DNA of 64,000 nucleotides, from positions 147,005,758-147,069,757 of the forward strand of contig OZ038478.1 in NCBI GenBank assembly GCA_964036315.1. The letters run 5' to 3'. Origin of the DNA: Acanthosepion esculentum (Eukaryota; Mollusca; Cephalopoda; Sepiida; Sepiidae). Under the pieces are notes generated by a model. The model saw only the letters and a program-made list of their open reading frames with translations, had not been told where the DNA came from and searched no databases. Below are positions 34,990-47,109 of the stretch, piece after piece; the stretch's first letter is position 1; the number at the start of each line of letters is the position of its first letter. The translations under genes were made by a program, and so were the position numbers.

Positions 34990-37900
34990 TTTAGATTTCG
35001 ATTTCAAGGTCCTCGTATTTTGACAACTTTTTGAATATCTTCCGCAGGGACTTCCATATCAATAAGGTGGCACTTTTTTGTTTGCGGCCTCTAATAACAA
35101 TAGCTGGGCGGTTAGCTTTGATTGTTCTGTCTGTATGTATTGTGTAGTCCCATAAAATTGTAACAGTTCCTATCTCCGTAACAGGGTCTGGCTGGTGTTC
35201 ATACCAATTTATTTCAGTTTCCTTCCCGAAGAATTTGCAGATTTTCCAGTGCGGATTTTGGCCAATTCTGTCATGCCGGGTTTTATATTCAGTGGGTGCC
35301 AATACCGTGCAACCTGATACAAGATGATAAATTGTTTCTGGATATTTATAACAGAATCTCCATTTTGGGCTAACATAATATTTTAGTATATGTGCTTGAT
35401 AATTCCTAGTTAACAAGCATTGGTCCTGTGCAGCAAGGATAAAACATTCAGTTTCAGCTTTCAAGCCTGCACTACGTAGCCACTGATGGGTACAGGGTTT
35501 GTCTATGTCACCTTGTTTGATACGGGCAGAGTATTGGCCATGAAGCAGTTTATCTTGCCATTGTTTCTGTATCTGGTTGGTTGCATTTGCTCTCTTTTTT
35601 TAAAAAGTATTTTGCAGATTCAGTCGTTGTATTGTGCTTTACTTGTATTTCTGCACCCATTTGAAACTCCATTTTGAATTTGTTGGCTACATTTATTACG
35701 GAATAAAGAACGCTTACTACTTTCATGTTCTTTGACATATATCATCACCCAGTTTTCTGTAGTTTCCAGGAATCTTTAAAGGCCAATTGTTAAAGATTTG
35801 TAGGGCAGTTCTAGTTGAACTAATCCTCTACCTTCTTCGGATATGGGCACATACAGACAGCAACATCAGCTTTGGGAGGATTCATGCGGTAGCAAGTGAG
35901 AAGCTTTCTCGTTTTGGCGTCCATTCGCTTAATGCCAGTTATAGTCCAGTTAAGGATGTGAAAGCTGTATTGCACCACAGGGAGAGCCTAGGTGTTTATG
36001 GCTGATATTTTGTTTTTTGAATTCAGCTCGGTATTTAGTACCAGACGTACACGCCTCTAGTACTCCTTTCTTACCTTCTCCTTCATTTTATTCCATCTCC
36101 TTCGCTAATTCCTAGGTACTTATAAGCTTCATTGTTTTCCAGTTCCATAATCTTTGTGACAAAATCTAAATCTATTGAGGGTGATTCTGTAATTCTATCT
36201 TTCTTGAATGTTACTTTTGCACGTTTATCCAAACTGAAGTCCGTATTATATCGCCACAGAAACATTTTACAATATTTAGGAGGCCCTTCAACTCATTGTC
36301 GTCTTTGACAAAGAGTTTGAGATCATCGATATAAAGTAGGTGATTGAATATTTTTGTCTAGATTGTAACCACACCTACTCTTGTTTAGTGTTGCGTAAGG
36401 GGGTTTAAGGACAAACAAAACAGAAGGGATGACAGAGAGTCTCCTTGAAATATTCCACGTCGGATATTTAGACGGTTGGATATCACAGTGCCTCTGGTTA
36501 ACTAAGGCATAGTTTGGTGTTCCACATTCCCATGCTGTGCTTAAGGAAATTTACTACCACAGGGGAAACTTTGTACATTTCCAAAGTCTTAAGGATTAAA
36601 GAGTGTGGCACACTATCAAAGGCTTTACGATAATCAATCTATGCTGCGCTAAGATTTCTACGTCGTTTCCTTCAATTTTCCAGGATCATTTTTTTTTATC
36701 AGTAGTTGATCTTTGCAAACATATAAACTTCTCCTGAATCGCTTCTGTTTCAGGACAGACGTGATCACCTTATTCGTGGTGGAGAGACATGTTATTGGCC
36801 TATAATTTTTCAGATCATCTGTTTCACTCGTTTTTTGGTATGATATATGTAATATCTTCAGTGATCCATTCCGGAAAATCAGTGGGATTATTTACAAGCA
36901 TTGATAGAGTTTTTGTAAGGGTTTTATGGATTCATGAGAGATGATAGAGCCAGAAATTGGGCACCTTGTCATTTCCTGGGGATTTCCATTTTGGCGATTT
37001 CGTTAGAGTTTGAAAAATATTATCTGTGGTTATATTTTCCCACTCTTACAGAGGTTTATCCAACATTCGTTCTTCTTCACGCCGGATCCATTCTGCATTT
37101 GGGTTATATTCTTTTGGGCTAGTCCAACTATTCTCCCAAAATGTCTGCATATTTTCAATAGATGGTGACTTTTCGAAATTTATAGGTGCTTTCCAATTTT
37201 CCTGTAAAATTTATGAAGGTTCGTTTCGAATATTTTATTTTGGCGATAGAACATACAACATTTTACGTATTATCTTGTTCTCTGTGCCTTTAGCTGAAGT
37301 TTCTCTTTCAGAATCTCCTTGATTGGTGGAATTTCAATTAGGGATTCAATTTTATATTTCCGCCTGATCTTCTTGCGCTTGCGTGTTGACATATTTGTGT
37401 TTCTGGTGAGCTCATCTAATATAGAAAGCTCAAATCTGATTTCCTTTATTTCTCGCATCAGTTTTGCCTTCCAAGCTGACTCTCTATGTCTGTTAATTGT
37501 TTTCATTGTCTTGACCCCAAGCTTCTCAGCTGTTGCGTATATGACGTTAACTTCTGTGATATTTCTCAGTGGTTTATCTGTGAACAGTATTTCCAGAGCA
37601 GTGTTGTATATTTTCACAATGTGATTATTGGACTTCATCATATGAATTTTTGGGAGCTGGTCCCTGTTTGCCAATTGTGTGAGAGTTACTCGGCTGAGTA
37701 CATGGATGACGTGGTTTTTCGATTCGGTGATTTCAGCTCTTTGGTCTTTAAGGAATTCTAACTTAATGTAGTTGGAGTCATCTTCATTGGCATCGTCCGG
37801 ATAACTGCAGGTTATATCACAGGTAGATTCTTCGATTTTATTTCCGGGGAGGTTATTTCGTATTTCATTTCTTTTAGTATTTACCACATCCCCTATCATA

Positions 37901-38240
37901 TTCATTATTTCTACTTTCATCTCTTTACAGTTTTAGTGATGGGCTATAGTTTTCTGTCATATATCTAATTTTATCTATCCATTTCTGCATTTAAGAGACT
38001 TTTGTTCCGCACAATGTCCCTGCAGATATTGGCAACATGTTTGGGTTGAGGTGAAGTCTTATATCACTTCCTACCATAGTTGTCCATATTTGGTATGTCT
38101 GATTCGTGATGTTCTTTGCTGGAATTTCGAGTGCAGTGAAGAATGATGTCATGACTTGTGGATACTCCTCACGGGTCAATTTCATTCGTTTTCTTTTTCT
38201 TAATTGATTTGGTAGTAAGTCACTTGGTACAAGGTTGTCA
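34990..38240 (-). pseudogene. Decayed LINE-like retrotransposon pol, clade uncertain
   Basis: One long minus-strand ORF remnant, 5' to 3'. N-terminal LTREEYPQVMTSFFTALEIP (38180-38120). Helical region with ATAEKLGVKTMKTINRHRES and AWKAKLMREI (37530-37440). Pre-RT words WENITTDNI and KWKSPGNDKVPNFWLYHL (about 37040-36930). RT motif A DYRKAFDS (about 36630-36610). A motif C relative IDDLKLFV (36325-36300) in place of YADD. AKVTFKKDRITE (36215) and AYKYLGISEGDGIK (36125-36085). C-terminal zinc-binding FCYKYPETIYHLVSGC (35370-35320) and WYEHQPDPVTEIGTVTILWD (35195-35140). Many stops between. No APE endonuclease is seen at the N-terminus. I remember similar proteins from cnidarian, insect and mollusc genomes but cannot name the clade with confidence. 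Confidence 0.75.
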
Positions 38241-38399
38241 ATAGTCCGGGTTTGGTGACCTAGTATCTCTTCGACTTTGGAAGAGTTTGTTCCAGTGACA
38301 GATTTTTCGGCCCCAGACTGGTTACTCTCTAAGGTACGAATTTTAGGTTACTTTATAGGTTACTGAGTAGGAATTGTACTGGTAAATCATTATCATCTC

Positions 38400-38495
38400 C
38401 AAAAGTGTCTTACAAACTGAAAACATTTTCTGGCTTTAAATAACTTAAATATGTTGATAAGCCGTGAAATCAAATCAACCAATAAAAACTATACT
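38400..38495 (+). mobile_element. SINE tail fragment
   Basis: TTTTCTGGCTTTAAATAACT followed by TTGATAAGCCGTGAAATCAA and CCAATAAA match the tails of the SINEs at 46535 and 55230. The head is missing or decayed. Confidence 0.6.
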
Positions 38496-38633
38496 GTAAT
38501 TTATTAGGTTGAAATGAAATTCCAGCTGCGTTTCTGCCATAATCCCTTTGAGCGTAATATTAATACTCACATTAAAAATAACCATTATTTTTTATCTTTT
38601 AATATTTTCTTTCTTGCAGATTATATAATATCA

Positions 38634-38730
38634 AATCGTTTTAATTTTGTGTCGATTCTATCCTTTTAATATGTGTATTCTATCAACACACATTTTAAAA
38701 GGATAGAATTGACACAAAATTTAAACGATT
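38634..38730. repeat. 43-bp-arm palindrome with ~11-bp loop
   Basis: The left arm AATCGTTTTAATTTTGTGTC..., 38634-38676, pairs with the reverse complement of 38688-38730, with about 3-4 mismatches. The AT-rich hairpin would be stable as RNA or extruded DNA. It could be a minimal MITE or the junction of two inverted transposon ends. No flanking TA or larger duplication is obvious. Confidence 0.9.
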
Positions 38731-38734
38731 CCTC

Positions 38735-40975
38735 TATTGAACATTTTCTACTGTATAATAATAAAAAGCGCTTTTCAACAACGCCATCAGCAAGAAACAT
38801 CCATTCTATCTATGGAAATGAAGATTGACGTATGTGAACATGCCAACAATGGTTTGTTTATTTTCTTCTCAAAGACATCTCTCGATTTGGATGACCACAT
38901 TCTATCAATATTCAACTTCTGCAAACCGTAACTGACGAAAATGCTAAGCAAACTGCACGAGAATTAGTGAAACAGGTTAATCCAAGAGAACATCTCGATG
39001 ATAAAATATCTTCATTTACTAGGAAAATTGCCTAACCTTGTTCAATGTTTACCCATCAGCTGACTGTTACATAGCATAATCTAATTGTTGCTCTCTACTC
39101 GTCATTGAATAGTAGACATGCTATGGAACTTTTCCTGGGTATAATCATTACCACTGACGAAAAGTGTGTTCTCTATAAACATATGCAATGAAACCAACAT
39201 TGATTAGAACCTACCAGAAAGGAGGAATCTATTCCCCCAAACTACTACCGAATAATAGTGATGATCATTGCTTGGTGGAATACGCCATTGATTAAAACCT
39301 ACCAGAGAAGAAGAATCTATTCTCAAAGGTAGTATTAATATAAAATACAAACTGTATTGTAACCTAATTATGTATGATAATGGATCATATGCATTATAGG
39401 TAAACAATTCAAATAGCAAAATTGAAAATAAATATATCTAAATACAATTAGAGACGACGTGTCACAATAGATCATGTCATCTTAAATCAACAAGGTTTTG
39501 CAGCAATTTTTAACATCAAAGTTTCTTGATAAAAAGGTTGAATTGTTATAGCACATTTAACATTATTAATAATGACATATAATGAGCACAAGAAAAACTA
39601 ATTCACGAATTTGGACGAAAAAGAAGACTCCGGAATGACGTCAAAATCCGCGAAATATTTCCATCCTTTAATAGCCTAATTTCTAACGTCTAAATGCCGA
39701 TAGAAAGAGGAAATGTTGATAAGATTGCAAGGGTCCTAAATGCAACTTATTAATTGGGAACTAACAAAATATCATTGAGTGTTTCTTTGTATTGAAACCT
39801 AATGTATATTTGCGTCTGTGCATCAATAATTTAGTATATAGATATGATCATTTTATCAATAAGAAGTGAAAATCATAAGTTGATTATATATACCAACTAA
39901 GACTAAAGAAGGATTTGTTTCTTTTCCAACTTCAAATGCGACAGAATTTTCTTTGTAAACTAATACAACATATTCAAATTTGCTTTGAGTTTCCTAACAA
40001 TTATGAATCCATCAGTGACATTTATTGCAGGTTTGGGATTTCTCTATTTATAGAGAAATACCGAACTATAATCTATAATCTATAAACATCTATTTATGCA
40101 TTGCTTGCTGCAATAATTTATCATAACTATATTTTTCGCATTGACACCAATGATCAGGTTCCGTTTTCTGGGCTATTTATTTGCAATACAGTCATCTAAT
40201 TATGTATTTGACTGGTTAATATATTGATGCGAAAATAAAATCTGTTATTTTGTGAGAGTCTGAATCCATAACGAAATTGTTTGCACACATGATTGTAAAT
40301 TTTGCATTCGTGTCGCTAAGAAAATCCTAGTTTTACATGGCCAGTTTAAGAGAGTGTTTTCTTTTTATTTCTTTTTCGTATCTTCATACACTTTATTCTT
40401 TTTTTATTTCTGAATGTTCTTGGCAAATGTCTGTGAAAATAGAGAATTCTTTTTTGTTATTATTCTTAGTAGATTCCAGTTATCTTCAGTTCGGAAATCA
40501 ATTTGCGCGGCAATATTTTGTTCTGATCCGAAGTTCTCATACTCTTTATCACCCACTATCTTTCTATTTATTCATTTTTCTGTTACTTTTCTCTGTTCTC
40601 CCCTCCCCATTGCATTTCCCGTTTCCCATCTCACATGATACATTCACAGATTTTTTACCTTTCACATGGGCAACTACAAAACCACCGTTGCGTTAATTGG
40701 CAAAAGTTTTGCGCGATATTTCTTGAGCAGATTTTTTAAATGGTTTTTCTTTATTTTTTCCATTGATGTTTTCACTTTGCTTTATTTATTGTTTCCCTTG
40801 TTGTCAATATATTTCTTATATGCAGAATTAAAAGAATAGATTTAATTAATGTTGTTATCAATTTACATTTGGCTTTTGAATTACATCCATGTGCATATAA
40901 CTATACTACAGTCCTTCAGAAAGAGAGAACTAATCATTAAATATCAAACAATAAAAAGAAGGCTGTTGAAATTAA
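38735..40975. other. Gene-free stretch with a small direct repeat
   Basis: No gene seen. A 37-bp phrase (CATTGATTA(G/A)AACCTACCAG then A(A/G)A(G/A)GAGGAATC) occurs at 39198 and 39288, 90 bp apart. The open frame at 40337-40696 is T-rich low-complexity sequence. Confidence 0.5.
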
Positions 40976-40979
40976 AAGT

Positions 40980-41640
40980 CAAGAACTCAAAGCAAAAGAA
41001 AAAGGCTTTAAGAACTTGCTTCCTTGAGATGAACGTAAGCTAAACCGAATTATAGCGAAACAATAACTTTTTCCAGTGCTCATCCCTTTAAAAAAGCTGG
41101 AAATGAGGGCGTCAAGAAAGACAAAAAGTGTAGAATACTTTGTGAATCGGGATCTGTAAAAACATCTCAACAGAATAGATATTTTAAAGTGTCAAATTGG
41201 GCCAAGAAATACATAAAAATTGACTTTTCTAAAGTAATCTCGAGTGACATTTGATAGGCCTTATGAATATGCCAAAAATGGATTTTATCCATTTCAGACG
41301 TGCCTGTGGTTAACGCAATGAACAAGAAGGCGGTAGTGTTATGGTATGGGCTGGAATTGTCGACAATTCAAAGTCGATGCATCAGTTAAACTGATCAGTA
41401 CTAGCTATTGCGTTTTTATGAGCATGACTTTCTTGCATTGTAGAAGTCCCAGTCTCGCAGTTTGAAAGTGAAGTGTGTATTTATAAAAGTCAATGCTCCT
41501 TCTCATGTATCCAAGCTTACCGTGAATTATTTCAGCAGAATAGTTTTAAAGGAATAGCTACCATGAAGACCTGATCTGAACGCCACACTTCTTTCTTTTC
41601 TAATCCTAACGGTGACACTGATTTTCTTTCACAAAAGAAA
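40980..41640 (+). pseudogene. Tc1/mariner-like transposase remnant
   Basis: Plus strand, in shifting frames. WAKKYIKIDFSKVISSD (41200-41250), then YEYAKNGFYPFQTCLWLT (41265-41315), EGGSVMVWAGIVDNSK (41330-41370), LHCRSPSLAV (41440), and a run matching the QxDNAPSHxxKxTxxFxxxxxFKG region with HAS-type words near 41505-41560. These blocks are in the order expected for the DDE core of a Tc1-like transposase. At least five frame breaks; the catalytic triad cannot be assembled. Termini not found. Confidence 0.7.
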
Positions 41641-43560
41641 ACATTACTTTTGAAAGATTTTTTTTTGCTTTAATACTTCAAACTTTTTTCTCGATTGTTT
41701 CTTCAAATATTCGCTCAATCGCCAACAAAAGCAAATTTTAAGCTCGATGCCATGCAATTTCCTATTTATAGAATTTATATTATGATTGTTTTGTTTAGAA
41801 ATAGATGGTAACTACACTGAATTTAACTATTAATGTAATTAATCTTTTACTTACAATTTCGAATTTTTTTGTAATAAAGTGTGAAGATGTGCATTATATG
41901 AGAGGAAAATTAAAATAATTAAAATATTAATAATTTTCCGATGGAATAATGAATTTTGACATATTTATATGTAATTAATGGATTTTACTTCAAATCAAGC
42001 ATTATTATTAACTTAAATGTTATAACTTAGCAGATATGCATGTTTGAGTAAATGTCCCTTTTTAAAACTTCAATTATATTGTTAAAAAGCAGGGATGTCT
42101 TCGCAAGCACATGTATCAACTAAATATATCGTTTATAGTATTAAGAAATATGTTTATCTAAAAAAGTATATAAGAATTTTCTTTTCAAATATAACCGCCC
42201 CCTTCTTTGACTGATATCATTAATTCATGCTGCAATTAAGGATATTTTAATTTATTTTTCTATTTCAGTGTTGCAAGCATTTTCCTCTCAGTTTTTGCAA
42301 TATACGAAATTAGGATTATTATTATCGGGAGAAGTTTAAATGAAAATCACCACACTATTAATAGCAATTTTAAAATTGGACTTGAAATTGCTTTATTCTT
42401 TAAGATAATTTAGTCTAACCCCATTGCCCTAACAGAAACCTATTTCCGATGTGCCGTTTTCTCTGCTTAAAAATCTCAAATAGGAAAAATGGTCGAATCT
42501 TTGTACCACTCAGCCTGTTGGTCACGTCAGATAATGCGCTCTCCCAGAAACAATAACTAAGGACCGCTCAGTATAGTTGCAGTATAAACCACAGGCTCTG
42601 TGGGTGTTGAACAAACACAAATGTGTCTGAGCAGGCGTCTGCGAAAGGGATTTGTTAGCCGTCATGGCAGATGGGCATACCTGGCTACGAGATATCCTCT
42701 ATTATTTTATAATATAATAATTAAGTTAATGCAACGTTTCCGGTGTATTTTTTGACAAAGCATGTATGAATATAAATATATAGTCGTGGAAACAAGGCAT
42801 TTGCTTTAAGTGCATTAACTATGATTAAACTTAAACTTATGATTATAGATTTAATCCATAATTTAAATATACTTAAACGGAAAATCCACTATGACCTTAA
42901 TCTAAAAAAAAAACTTATGTATATTTTAAATGTTCAGTTATATACGTATATCAATCTATAAGCGCAAAATATTTTCAGAAAAAAACAAGCTTATTTCTTG
43001 AAGAAAACGTTATTATTTGTTGTCGCAGGTGGGTCGATACATATTTTCTTTTTAATTTACTGTGGACATTTAATCCATTGATGTCACACAGTGTCAGGGT
43101 TCGATTTCGAAGTTGATAATTTAAGAGAAGAATTCGAAATCTGGGAGTAAAATATCAGATGCCGTTATTGCTAAGATACAGCATTATTTTAAATGCAAAA
43201 AAGAAAAATAGCAAAATTATATACAAGAGGCCAACAAAATGCCAAAAATTCTAAAGAAAGAATTAATCTGCCAGCAGTAACTCGCCAAGAAAGCAATTAA
43301 GAACATTCAAGTTGGTCTCAAAATTTACGTTGACAGGTTAAAATACGCTAACAGTTGGTAAACAAATTTTAAATGAAACATCATATGATAAGGAGATGAA
43401 AACCCTCAATGGTATTATTACATTTGACACTTATATTATCGTGTAAAGTATATCATTAAAAACAGATTAAGAATACTTCCTGTAAAGAAAAACAGACAGA
43501 AGTTTAAGATTGTAGTGAACCATTATTCAATGCAAGATTTCCGCAGGTTATGTTTGACCA
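41640..43560. other. Gene-free stretch
   Basis: Mostly AT-rich and featureless. A GC-richer patch at 42420-42690 (CGTTTTCTCTGC, GTCACGTCAGATAATGCGCT, CATGGCAGATGGGCATACCT) is different in composition but I do not recognise it. Confidence 0.5.
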
Positions 43561-43569
43561 TTTATTTTA

Positions 43570-43700
43570 AAGTCGAGTAGTGAGAGAATTTGAAGTTCTA
43601 CCAGGATTTAGTATTAGCGACCAAAATCTTCCATATGCAAATGATACAATGATGAGAGCAGACTCAGACAGGGAAGAAACAGAAATTCATACAAAACTTG
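43570..43700 (+). pseudogene. RTE-type LINE RT motif C scrap
   Basis: REFEVLPGFSISDQNLPYAN then DTMMRADSDRE: the motif C box YADD has become YAND (about 43635). The similarity ends near 43700. Confidence 0.6.
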
Positions 43701-43959
43701 GATTTTCAAAAATTTCAGACGCAATGTCAATCGTTATCTACTGTCTTCCTAATTCATCATCATCATTTATCCAGGTATCGTATTATGTGCCCGCTGTGGT
43801 CACCATTTCCCTACACCTCACAATTGTGGTTCATGGTTACATTCAAGGCAGAATAGTGCAATGGCTTGCCTGTTGCTTTTGCACAGAGGATGTGGAGGTT
43901 ACCCCATCTCTCCTCACACAGGTTAAAGAGACAGGATATACAAAGCAGCAGATGGTTTG

Positions 43960-44178
43960 AATTCAGAGTTTTTCTTCTCCTAGACTGGTTGCCAACCAAG
44001 GCTATATTATACGGCCCGGTCTCTCCTGTTATTTACCTATAGCTGAGAGTAAGAGAAGATTCGTAGTTTTATCAAGGTTATTAGAACGTAAATGAATGCA
44101 AAGAACTCGACTGGAATTCGAACTCGACTCTTCGATTCCTCAATCCGAGTCGCTATCCGTTACTCCACCCTGGCTTCT
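43960..44178 (-). mobile_element. tRNA-derived SINE (second type)
   Basis: Minus strand: A-box-like TGGAGTAACGGATAGCGACT (44167-44148) and a good B box GAGTTCGAATTCC (44124-44112), followed by the body ...TTACTCTCAGCTATAGGTAA and a GGAGAGACCGGGCCG region near 44020. The spacing and the near-perfect B box indicate a younger tRNA-SINE than the others. Resembles the octopus tRNA-related SINE type; exact family not determined. Confidence 0.75.
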
Positions 44179-44179
44179 T

Positions 44180-44310
44180 GATTACTCTTCTTTTATTGTT
44201 CTCGCTACTTTATAATGTTTCTCTTTATTTTTTCTTATTCGTTCACATTCAGTAACCCCTGGTATCTTAGTGGCTTTACTGGTTCGCTTGTGGTGCAATA
44301 ATTAAAAATG
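44180..44310 (+). repeat. Pyrimidine-rich dispersed repeat, copy 4
   Basis: Ends with CAGTAACCCCTGGTATCTTA, GTGGCTTTACTGGTTCGCTT and GTGGTGCAATAATTAAAAA at 44305. Placed between a SINE and an RTE scrap. Confidence 0.6.
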
Positions 44311-44339
44311 AAGATAGTAAAGGAAAGCGAGAAGAAAGG

Positions 44340-44450
44340 ACAAAACATCAACTGAAGACACGCGAATTACAAGTTGGAGATACCGAAATTAAGAAAGTGC
44401 ATATATTTAAATATCTAGGACCCACCATGCAGCGTACATTCAAGTGTACC
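44340..44450 (+). pseudogene. RTE-type LINE scrap
   Basis: In one frame the plus strand reads ELQVGDTEIKKVHIFKYLGP (44363-44422), the block that in the 29426 copy is CELQIGDYKNK. About 100 bp only. Confidence 0.6.
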
Positions 44451-45630
44451 ACTCTCATTACTTCCTTTAGTAAGGAGTAAATTTCACAAAAACAACAAAA
44501 AATGGTAATATAAAAATCCGTGCGTATCACAGTTATGCTCCTAATTGTTATACACTTTCCGTAAAACTTGAATAGGAAAATCAATAAACTAATAAATTAT
44601 TTCCAACTCATTCTAGCAGACTTTGCAGCCAGGTTCGGTCTCCTATAATTGTTCTATGAGTCACAGATGCTTCATGTTAGAAAAAAAAATCCCACATGAA
44701 TTATACGGAGAAACCGAATTATACTGACAATTTTCCGTAAAATAAATGTTTTTTTTGGGGTGCGGGGCATCAAGATACTGATCTACATATCACACATATT
44801 TACGTAGATCATAATTTCTCAGTCACCTTAATACAAACTATTGTTATGCGATGTTGATAGTAATAAGATATGTGGATAACGTAATATTTGTTTGTTGCAT
44901 TCACTTCTCATTAATACACTTGGGAAAGGCATGAATCCATCTCCTCTTCTAACAGCTGAGGGTTAACTAGCAAAGTATACTGGGATTTCTCGCCTTGGTT
45001 ATCAGCCAAGCTAGGCGAAAGCGAGTTCTATATTTAAAGCCATGCGAAGTTAATAAGAAATTACGTCACCATCATTCTCAAGATGTCTTAGCAATTGATA
45101 TACGTTTAATAAATTACATCTGTGCCTATTCAGGATTTCCTACCTTCTGATGGTATTTGAAAAACAAGCTACTAGTTTGGATATAAAATGTAAGCATAAA
45201 ATGTATTTTATCGATATATACCGAAAATTAGCAACAAAACTATTGCCGCCACCTTAACATTACTAGCTGCTTATTTAACGACACCAATCGATTCTTAGAA
45301 AACAGTTTCCTATTTAAACAAGACTTAATAATTGTAACATTAATAATTGTAAATATTTTCTAATCGTCTTCGGTAACCTCTTTTGCAATCTATCAGTATT
45401 GTTGATGCTAATCTCCAAGAGAGTAACTCATTGCAACTTTGTTTTCCCACTTCATTTTTCTCTATTATGAATTGCAACGATTATATCCAGTAAATTAGTA
45501 AGATTGCAGGTCAGAAACTTTGTTCACTGTGTCGTGGTTGACATTTCTTTTCTTTTGAATCTGCCTTGTACATTTATAAATCTACAATTGGTCTGTGCAC
45601 TGAATAATGTCTTGTATGGTGCTTTTGCTA
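44450..45630. other. Gene-free stretch with a SINE-like body
   Basis: At 44915-45075 the phrases TTGGGAAAGGCATGAATCCA, TCTCCTCTTC, CAGCTGAGGGTTAACTAGCA resemble tRNA-SINE body sequence, and CTTGGTTATCAGCCAAG forms a hairpin (44994-45010). Nothing else recognised. Confidence 0.45.
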
Positions 45631-45639
45631 TGTATCTTG

Positions 45640-46120
45640 AGATTCTGAATGAAATCCAAAGAAGAATCTACACTATTATGGAGTGCCTTCCTGGCTTTTC
45701 GATTTCAGTCACTTTCCTATCGCCGTAACGCAACTTCCCGCTGCCTGTCTCTAAATACTTTCATGGCTATTGTTCTGATGAGCTTTCCTCTTTGGTATCT
45801 CGACGTCATGAATTTAAATGTAGTACTAGTTTGGCAGTGGAGTCTCATCCTTTTAATACTGAACTTTCTAAATATAACCGTAATTTCTATTGTACTTTCT
45901 CAGAATTCACACTTGTAACAAACTATTCCAACTTTTCTTTCTGTCAACTGCATCAACGAAAATTTAAATGCAATGTCAATCGTCATCATCTGAAGTCTTT
46001 TGTATTGCCCTTTCTCCTCAGAAAAATATTCAGTTGCTTTCTTCTATTGTCTTTTATCTTTAGCATCCATTCGCATCTTAGTGGCTGCATCGCCTTGCTT
46101 GGGGTGCAATAATTAAGGCA
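45640..46120 (+). repeat. Pyrimidine-rich dispersed repeat, copy 5 (longest)
   Basis: CT-rich body containing TGCAATGTCAATCGTCATCA (45970), similar to 5675 and to 43722, and ending TCTTAGTGGCTGCATCGCCT then TGCTTGGGGTGCAATAATTA at about 46113. Overlapping open frames here are by-products of pyrimidine bias. Confidence 0.6.
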
Positions 46121-46198
46121 AAACGTTTTACAAAAGATTTAATAAATTACAAAAATCTATAAATGGGAAAACTCATTAAATCATCATATAGGTGTGGA

Positions 46199-46600
46199 GC
46201 TTACAGACATATCACGTTGAAACTACCGGTTCCCGTATGATCACCGAAGTTAATTATCGTCAGCCTAGTCATTACCTAGATGGGTGACCACTTCAGAATT
46301 CCATGTGATGTAAGCTTGTATGTGTGGGTGGTGTAAAGGATAATGGCTCGAAATTGGTAATCGGAGAACCGAGTTCCAATTCGCGTTGTGGTCGTGATAT
46401 TCACTTACACTCAAATAACCTTAGGGTAGGTATGAATGCACTTCTTCTCCCCCAGATAAGGATCAATTAGTAAGATATTTATCATTAAAACAATATTATC
46501 TCCCTTCAAATATCTGATTGTCTAAAGATATTTTATGGCTTTAAATAACCTGCAAAGGGTTGATGAGTTGTAGTAAACGAATCAATAAAGTTAATCAATA
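46199..46600 (+). mobile_element. Chimeric 5S rRNA-tRNA SINE, copy 1
   Basis: 5S-like module 46199-46317: it starts GCTTACAGACATATCACG, has GAAGTTAA, ATTACCTAGATGGGTGACCA, and ends TGATGTAAGCTT, following the 5S rRNA layout over its full 118 nt with many substitutions. Immediately after is a tRNA-like module with A box TGGTGTAAAGGATAATGG (46329-46346) and B box GAGTTCCAATTCGC (46371-46384). Then comes a body with GGGTAGGTATGAATGCACTT and the tail TGGCTTTAAATAACCTGCAA (46535) ending near AATCAAT. The same order is found on the minus strand at 48480-48090, so the fusion is an inherited family structure. Confidence 0.85.
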
Positions 46601-46725
46601 TTGTAGATTAAATTTTGATGTCACTTATATTTTATAGACATACTGATTTTATTTTACGCATTAATAGTCTTACTCAACGGGGAATCTAGCTGGTAAATCA
46701 TCGTGTTTCAAACCAATTAGATATC

Positions 46726-46768
<43 letters not shown>

Positions 46769-47105
46769 TTCATCACAGATATTGTAATCTTCCTCGTCAT
46801 TATCATTAAATGAATATCGACTTTGCCATTATTATCAAAGTTCGTTAATCTGTTTTCTCTAAGAATAAACGTTTTCATTTTTGTACTATATATTTATCGA
46901 AGGAAAAATAGCAAATCAATTAAATGGACCATATGTAATAAGCCTGATGGCAGCTCTATTCGGGTGGTTTTCCATTAAGTTAAAATAAAGGTAATTCATA
47001 TCAGCAAAATATATATTAAATTGGCAGTAAATTAATTATATAGAAAATGTAACTTTTTCAATACTATATAAAAATATAAGTTTTAAATATTTTAATAAAT
47101 GAATT
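46600..47105. repeat. (ATC)n microsatellite in gene-free DNA
   Basis: (ATC)n at about 46728-46768; the rest is AT-rich with nothing recognised. Confidence 0.9.
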
Positions 47106-47109
47106 GGGA

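Noticed and set aside
37319..37761. Plus-strand frames at 37.3-37.8 kb
   Set aside because: Shadows of the minus-strand LINE pol remnant.
40337..40696. Possible small membrane protein
   Set aside because: Phe/Leu/Ser-rich composition comes from T-rich DNA; two overlapping frames look equally hydrophobic.
44112..44167. A functional tRNA gene (minus strand)
   Set aside because: A and B boxes are good, but the acceptor stem does not pair and the sequence runs into a SINE body.
45504..46112. Three overlapping hydrophobic frames
   Set aside because: They lie in the pyrimidine-rich dispersed repeat and have no conserved features.
46199..46317. A functional 5S rRNA gene
   Set aside because: Many substitutions, fused to a tRNA-SINE, and the same fusion recurs at 48361-48480; it is a SINE module.
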